In this document: positions 61,593 to 64,000 of the stretch, piece after piece
How the letters are laid out: each line of letters begins with the position of its first letter
Position numbering within the stretch: the stretch's first letter is position 1
NCBI RefSeq assembly: GCF_041228105.1
Contig: NZ_CP166097.1
Coordinates: 1,054,001 to 1,118,000, forward strand
Length of the DNA: 64,000 nucleotides
Source: Pectobacterium aroidearum
GTDB taxonomy: Bacteria > Pseudomonadota > Gammaproteobacteria > Enterobacterales > Enterobacteriaceae
Direction of reading: 5' to 3'
Notes under the pieces: model-generated
What the model saw: only the letters and a program-made list of their open reading frames with translations
What the model was told of the DNA's origin: nothing
The model's database searches: none
Program-made: the position numbers and the translations under genes

Positions 61593-63287
61593 ATGAGCGA
61601 TAAAAAACTGTCTGATAACGAACGTCTTAAAACACAAAGTAATTATCTGCGCGGGACGATTCAAGATGATTTAGCCGACCCGCTAACGGGGGGATTTGTT
61701 GCGGATAATTTTCAGTTAATTCGTTTTCATGGCATGTATCAGCAGGATGATCGGGATATCAGGCAAGAGCGTATTGCTCAGAAACTGGAGCCATTGCATA
61801 CCGTTATGCTGCGTGTCCGTTTGCCGGGCGGGATCATTACGCCGCATCAGTGGTTAGGCATTGATGCCTTTGCGCGTGAGCACACGCTTTATGGCAGCAT
61901 TCGTATTACCAATCGACAGACGGTGCAATTGCATGGTGTGCTGAAAGATGACATCAAACCCGTACATAAGCTGCTTAATCATCTCGGCTTGGATTCGCGA
62001 GCCACCGCAGGAGATGTCAATCGCAATGTACTGTGTACCGCTAACCCGGTTGAATCTGTTTTGCATCGTCAATCCTGGGAATGGGCAAAGAAGATTTCTG
62101 AGCACCTTTTACCGCGCACAAATGCTTATGCCGAAGTGTGGTTGGATAAAGAGAAAATTATTCAACCCGATGACGAACCCATTCTGGGAAAAAGTTATCT
62201 GCCGAGAAAATTCAAAACGGCGGTGGTCATTCCACCGCAGAATGACGTGGATATTCATGCTAACGATCTGAGCTTTGTCGCTATCGGCGATGGCGATCAA
62301 TTGGTTGGTTTCAATGTGTTGGTGGGCGGTGGTTTGGCGATGACGCAGGGAGATACCAGCACGTATCCCCGCTTGGCGACGGAGTTTGGCTTTATTCCAT
62401 TGGCACATACGCTGGCGATTGCTGAGGCGGTGGTATCAACTCAGCGTGATTGGGGTAACCGTGAGAATCGCCGCAATGCGAAGACAAAATATACGCTTGA
62501 ACGTGTTGGCGCTGACGTCTTTAAAGCCGAGGTCGAGCGACGTAGTGGGGTAACGTTCTCTCCGCTAAAACCCTATGTCTTTTCTGAACGTGGCGATCGC
62601 ATTGGTTGGGTTGAAGGGATTGATGGCAAGCACCACCTGACGTTGTTTATTCCCAGTGGGCGTCTGCTGGATAAACCGGGATTACCAAATAAAAGCGGTA
62701 TCGCGGCTATTGCCCGCGTGCACAACGGTGATTTTCGCCTGACGGCGAACCAGAACATCATCATCGCTGGGGTGGCAAGCGACGATAAAGCGCAGATCGA
62801 TGCATTAGCCCGGCAGTATGGGTTGCTGGATTCATCGCTATCGTCACAGCGTAAAGATTCCATGGCCTGCGTCTCGTTTCCCACTTGTCCGTTGGCGATG
62901 GCCGAAGCGGAGCGAGTCCTTCCGGATGTCGTTTCACAAATAGAGCATTTGCTGCATAAATACGGCGTAGGCGATGAGTCGTTCGTTTTTCGCATTACCG
63001 GATGTCCCAATGGCTGTGGGCGAGCGATGCTGGCGGAAGTGGGGCTGATTGGGCGGGCTGTGGGACGTTATAGCCTGTACCTTGGTGGCAATCGTGAAGG
63101 GACACGCATTCCTCGCTTGTATAAAGATAATATCGACGTTCCTACATTACTGACTGAAATCGAACGGCTGATTGGTTTGTGGGCGAAGGAGAGAAAGGTG
63201 GGTGAAGGCTTCGGCGATTTTGTTATCAGGGCGAAAATTGTCATGCCTGTAATCCATGCGCCCGTCGATTTTCACACTGCGGTGTAG
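61593..63287 (+). CDS. Solitary sulfite reductase hemoprotein (CysI-like)
   Basis: 564 aa, homologous to the beta subunit of NADPH-sulfite reductase along its full length. The siroheme/4Fe-4S cysteines are in [16 protein letters not shown] and [11 protein letters not shown], and the [12 protein letters not shown] and YLPRKFKT motifs are present. No cysJ or cysH adjoins it: the neighbours are a GH3 enzyme and yafV. The usual cysJIH cluster should lie near the cysDNC end of this window, so this would be a second copy. Its electron donor is unknown. A second ATG (61590) lies one codon upstream. Confidence 0.88.
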   Translation: MSDKKLSDNERLKTQSNYLRGTIQDDLADPLTGGFVADNFQLIRFHGMYQQDDRDIRQERIAQKLEPLHTVMLRVRLPGGIITPHQWLGIDAFAREHTLYGSIRITNRQTVQLHGVLKDDIKPVHKLLNHLGLDSRATAGDVNRNVLCTANPVESVLHRQSWEWAKKISEHLLPRTNAYAEVWLDKEKIIQPDDEPILGKSYLPRKFKTAVVIPPQNDVDIHANDLSFVAIGDGDQLVGFNVLVGGGLAMTQGDTSTYPRLATEFGFIPLAHTLAIAEAVVSTQRDWGNRENRRNAKTKYTLERVGADVFKAEVERRSGVTFSPLKPYVFSERGDRIGWVEGIDGKHHLTLFIPSGRLLDKPGLPNKSGIAAIARVHNGDFRLTANQNIIIAGVASDDKAQIDALARQYGLLDSSLSSQRKDSMACVSFPTCPLAMAEAERVLPDVVSQIEHLLHKYGVGDESFVFRITGCPNGCGRAMLAEVGLIGRAVGRYSLYLGGNREGTRIPRLYKDNIDVPTLLTEIERLIGLWAKERKVGEGFGDFVIRAKIVMPVIHAPVDFHTAV

Positions 63288-63299
63288 CTGAAATGGTTT

Positions 63300-63329
63300 C
63301 CCAACCTCATCTTACGTGATGGGGTTGGG
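63300..63329. terminator. Hairpin between CysI-like gene and yafV
   Basis: CCCAACCTCATC and GATGGGGTTGGG pair (one G-U) around TTACGT. Between convergent genes, so bidirectional. Confidence 0.75.
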
Positions 63330-63347
63330 ATAGGAGAAGAGCGGTCA

Positions 63348-64000
63348 CTACAGCGTAAAACGATCGGCGTCGCGCCAGGCAGGGAAGGATTCCCGATAGC
63401 TTTGCAGCGCTTCCAGCGACAGTTCTGCGTCCAGACGGGCAGGCTGGTTGGGGGCGGCAGAAGCCAGGATTTCCCCCTGTGCATTAATAATCAGGCTGTC
63501 GCCACGGTAGCTGTGACCGTTGCCGTCAGTGCCGACGCGGTTACAGCCTGCAACGTAGGCCTGATTCTCAATGGCGCGCGCGGCCAGCAGCGTCTGCCAG
63601 TGTGCTGCGCGAGGCGCAGGCCAGTTGGCGACATACAGCGCCAGATCGTAGTCCTGCCGATTGCGCGACCAGACCGGGAAACGCAGGTCGTAACAGATCA
63701 TCGGACAGATGCGCCAGCCGCGCCATTCAAGAGTGACCCGTTCTGTGCCTGCCTGATAATGGTGGTGTTCGTCCGCCATGCGAAACAGGTGGCGTTTGTC
63801 GTAGTGATACACCTCACCGTGCGGATCGACCAGCAGGAAACGGTTCACTGCGCCCTTTGGTGTGTTCACCGCGACGCTACCGCCGATCAGGGCATTCGTT
63901 TTCTGCGCCCACTGGTGCAGCCACGCTTCTACAACTGACTGCTCCAGACTGCCTTTAGCGGCTTCCATTGCAAAGCCGGTGGTGAACATCTCCGGCAACA
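63348..64000 (-). CDS. yafV: Omega-amidase YafV (5' end outside window)
   Basis: Nitrilase-superfamily hydrolase. YafV deaminates 2-oxoglutaramate-type amides and belongs with methionine-salvage metabolism. About 40 N-terminal residues lie past the right edge, so the frame is open there. The catalytic triad is visible: Glu in PEMFTTGFAME, Lys in YDKRHLFRMADEH and Cys in CYDLRFPVWSR. The C-terminus ends AWRDADRFTL, as in E. coli. Confidence 0.93.
   Translation of the reverse strand, partial: LPEMFTTGFAMEAAKGSLEQSVVEAWLHQWAQKTNALIGGSVAVNTPKGAVNRFLLVDPHGEVYHYDKRHLFRMADEHHHYQAGTERVTLEWRGWRICPMICYDLRFPVWSRNRQDYDLALYVANWPAPRAAHWQTLLAARAIENQAYVAGCNRVGTDGNGHSYRGDSLIINAQGEILASAAPNQPARLDAELSLEALQSYRESFPAWRDADRFTL

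Overview
The window looks like a chromosomal segment of a soft-rot enterobacterium, most likely Pectobacterium or a close relative. The housekeeping proteins are close to their E. coli counterparts in sequence and length, but the gene order differs, and accessory genes (purine catabolism, an exported GH3 glycosidase, extra transporters) fit a plant-associated lifestyle. No prophage, IS transposase, plasmid gene or CRISPR array was seen.

Layout. 1-2.3 kb: end of the sulfate-activation operon (cysN, cysC) and ygbE. 2.3-4.7 kb: a three-gene polar amino-acid ABC transporter, inserted relative to E. coli. 5.0-11.1 kb: ftsB-ispD-ispF-truD-pcm-nlpD-rpoS, from which surE has been lost, leaving its last codons overlapping pcm. 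11.2-17.6 kb: proS, trmO, rcsF, the metNIQ methionine transporter (with MetJ boxes) and gmhB. 17.6-23.4 kb: a complete rRNA operon, 16S-tRNA-Glu-23S-5S-tRNA-Thr-5S, with tandem promoters. 23.7-32.3 kb: kgtP, yfiM, pssA, patZ, tapT, trxC and yfiF, a block that in E. coli adjoins another rRNA operon. The rRNA operon therefore sits at a junction of blocks that are separate in E. coli.

32.4-47.3 kb: a DUF3574 lipoprotein, nupC, the emrAB drug pump with mprA, the ygaZH exporter, a YgaY-type MFS protein, an exported beta-propeller protein, a CGNR regulator divergent from an alpha/beta hydrolase, and the proVWX osmoprotectant transporter. 48.0-59.1 kb: a VOC protein and an hpx purine-degradation cluster. 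hpxWXYZ (oxalurate/oxamate end) is on the minus strand. The RpiR-type regulator, a four-gene ABC transporter, ureidoglycine aminotransferase and allantoate amidohydrolase are on the plus strand. 59.3-64 kb: a GH3 glycosidase, a solitary sulfite-reductase hemoprotein (CysI-like) and the 3' part of yafV.

The most interesting part is the hpx control region. Sigma-54-type -24/-12 promoters precede both hpx transcription units. A near-consensus NtrC site lies about 450 bp upstream of the plus-strand promoter. Between them is a 336-bp segment bounded by 21-bp inverted repeats; without it the enhancer-promoter spacing would be close to that of classical NtrC promoters. This suggests nitrogen-limitation control of purine use, possibly altered by a small mobile element.
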